Below are positions 61,209 through 64,000 of a DNA stretch of 64,000 nt, piece by piece. The notes under the pieces are model-generated. The model had not been told where the DNA came from and searched no databases. It saw nothing but the letters and a program-made list of their open reading frames with translations. This DNA is from Loktanella sp. M215 (lineage in GTDB: Bacteria > Pseudomonadota > Alphaproteobacteria > Rhodobacterales > Rhodobacteraceae), in NCBI RefSeq assembly GCF_021735925.1, contig NZ_WMEA01000001.1, positions 1,766,001 to 1,830,000 of the forward strand, read 5' to 3'. A program made the position numbers and the translations under genes. Every line of letters begins with the position of its first letter. Position 1 is the stretch's first letter.

Positions 61209-61493
61209 ATGGCATTCAAACCTCTGCACGACCGCGTGCTGGTCCGTCGCATCGAAGGCGAAGACAAGACCAAGGGCGGTCTGATCATTCCTGATTCCGC
61301 CAAGGAAAAGCCCGCCGAAGGCGAGATCGTTTCCGTCGGCACCGGTGCCCGCAAGGACAACGGCGAGCTGATCGAAATGGCCGTGAAGGCTGGCGACAAG
61401 ATCCTGTTCGGCAAATGGTCCGGCACCGAGGTCAAGCTCGATGGCGAAGACCTGCTGATCATGAAGGAAAGCGACATCCTCGGCATCATGTAA
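61209..61493 (+). CDS. groS: Co-chaperonin GroES
   Basis: Cap of the GroEL chamber; 94 residues. [43 protein letters not shown] and [17 protein letters not shown] are the family pattern; the mobile loop is about 17-32 ([16 protein letters not shown]). AGGAAGG precedes the ATG. HrcA/CIRCE controlled. Confidence 0.98.
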   Translation: MAFKPLHDRVLVRRIEGEDKTKGGLIIPDSAKEKPAEGEIVSVGTGARKDNGELIEMAVKAGDKILFGKWSGTEVKLDGEDLLIMKESDILGIM

Positions 61494-61566
61494 TGCCGCC
61501 GGATGCCTTGGCATCGCGTGATGCCGGGGCGGGTTGGCAACGCCCACCGCTTTTCCACACTACTGA

Positions 61567-63237
<1,671 letters not shown>

Positions 63238-63275
63238 GATCCGGCGCCGGGGCGTCTGCCCCGACCGGATTGCCC

Positions 63276-63307
63276 CACGGATGCGGTCTGCAAAGATCGC
63301 ATCCGTG
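63276..63307. promoter_or_regulatory. Dyad downstream of groL
   Basis: Perfect 10-base-pair arms CACGGATGCG and CGCATCCGTG with a 12-base loop, 38 bases after the groL stop, before the terminator below. Could be a processing or stabilising structure. Confidence 0.45.
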
Positions 63308-63363
63308 ACATCACACCCAGATGTCGTTCACCAGTTCTTCGCACTGGAGCGACCGTTTTAAAG

Positions 63364-63395
63364 AAGGCCCGCAGCGGATGCTGCGGGCCTTTTTT
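63364..63395 (+). terminator. Rho-independent terminator of groESL
   Basis: A 12-base-pair stem (AAGGCCCGCAGC, loop GGAT, GCTGCGGGCCTT) followed by T residues. Confidence 0.9.
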
Positions 63396-63487
63396 GTTGT
63401 GCGTTCACCTTTCGCTGACAAGCGCGGGCGCGGTGTTTCAGATCCTGCGGCGTCAGTGATCGATCAGCCTCGCAAGGCGCGTTGACA

Positions 63488-64000
63488 TCAGACCTGCGGG
63501 CTCGCCGGCGACAGGTTTGTCAGGCGGCAGCTGTGGGGTGTCGTCAGAGTCTGACAGACCGGATCACCGGCCATCACAGGCCCCTGTTTCGACACCTTGG
63601 CCGCATACATCGCGGCATCTGCCGCCTTTTCGATCAACTCTGATGTTGCGCCATCCTTGGGCCAACGGGCGCCGCCGATGGCGGCATGCAATGCTGTGCT
63701 GTTTGCGCCGGGCAGTGCAATCCGGTGACATGCCAGCGTCGACGCAATGCCGAGGGCCATGTCATGCAGGACCGCCCGCGCGCTGACGTTCTGGACCAAG
63801 ACCGCAAACTCGTCCCCGCCCATACGGGCCGCCGAGTCGTTCTGGCGCACGTTGGACCGGATCGCCTCTGCGAGGGCGAGGATGGCCGCGTCGCCGGCCG
63901 CGTGGCCGTGCGTGTCGTTGATTGCCTTCAGACCGTTCATGTCGATGTAGAGCAGGGCGAAAGGCGTGCCCGCGGCCACATTCGCAAGCATCTGAGACCG
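63488..64000 (-). CDS. GGDEF-domain diguanylate cyclase, 5' end cut by window
   Basis: The frame is open through the end of the window, so only the C-terminal 170 residues are present. The domain runs from FALLYIDMNGLKAINDTHGH (substrate and metal site) through ARMGGDEFAVLVQNV, the intact GGDEF signature, to KAADAAMYAAKVSKQG. It should make cyclic-di-GMP. No inhibitory RxxD site is visible just before GGDEF. The sensory N-terminus is outside the window. The gene is convergent with groL. Confidence 0.93.
   Translation of the reverse strand, partial: RSQMLANVAAGTPFALLYIDMNGLKAINDTHGHAAGDAAILALAEAIRSNVRQNDSAARMGGDEFAVLVQNVSARAVLHDMALGIASTLACHRIALPGANSTALHAAIGGARWPKDGATSELIEKAADAAMYAAKVSKQGPVMAGDPVCQTLTTPHSCRLTNLSPASPQV

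Overview
The window is high-GC DNA from an alphaproteobacterium of the Rhodobacteraceae/Roseobacter group. The evidence is the ethylmalonyl-CoA pathway pair ecm and ccr, an F1-ATPase operon (atpHAGDC) without its F0 genes, an H-NS/HvrA-type protein, a LuxR-LuxI pair, the TIGR02186-TauE pair, a glnD-murJ-trpS block, an Irr-type (ICE) box at nfuA and CIRCE-controlled groESL. The genus cannot be fixed from the sequence; Loktanella/Yoonia-like is a guess. I saw no tRNA, rRNA, insertion sequence, prophage or CRISPR array. It reads as core chromosome with a few lineage-specific inserts. No gene-free stretch exceeds 300 bases.

Layout. 1-2850: end of the succinate dehydrogenase operon (sdhA cut by the window edge, a small lipoprotein gene, sdhB) and a strong terminator. 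2850-6000: a lipoprotein, a DUF1989 protein, purine nucleoside phosphorylase, a secreted DUF4329 protein and an H-NS-like protein. 6056-10950: ethylmalonyl-CoA mutase, a glycerolipid acyltransferase and crotonyl-CoA carboxylase/reductase, which serve acetate/C2 assimilation. 11164-14476: a quorum-sensing locus (CtrA-like box, small ORF overlapping luxR, luxR, lux-box palindrome, luxI), then a RecD-like helicase. 14493-21182: a TIGR02186-TauE membrane pair and a complete nucleoside-type BMP ABC transporter. 21209-28285: membrane proteins; a translationally coupled nfuA-hypothetical-tsaB-rimI operon behind an ICE box; stress, aminotransferase, VOC and trpS genes; and a rhomboid-fold protein without catalytic residues.

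28379-37882: murJ, glnD, a LppC-type lipoprotein, rsmI, yraN, gshB, DUF2125 and a ChaC-like cyclotransferase. 37947-41213: a two-gene MotA/ExbB-like plus OmpA-like pair whose OmpA partner carries a roughly 500-residue coiled coil; this is the best candidate for an uncharacterised machine. 41210-46241: M23 peptidase, clpA, gloB and a methyltransferase-like gene. 46443-51392: atpHAGDC and terminator. 51463-60031: H-type lectin, prs, HCCA isomerase, alpha/beta hydrolase, threonine aldolase, YcgN, ribF, MaoC, HAD, Mn-pyrophosphatase and a DUF2161 nuclease-fold protein. 60028-64000: a TraB/GumN protein, groESL with sigma70-type promoter and CIRCE, and a GGDEF gene cut by the window end.

The genome is very compact. 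Genes within operons overlap as ATGA, GTGA or TGATG, and five convergent gene pairs overlap by exactly the four bases of their interlocked stop codons. Several genes begin at GTG or TTG. A dispersed repeat with core GCCTCCGGCGGGAGTATTT occurs in at least three intergenic gaps.
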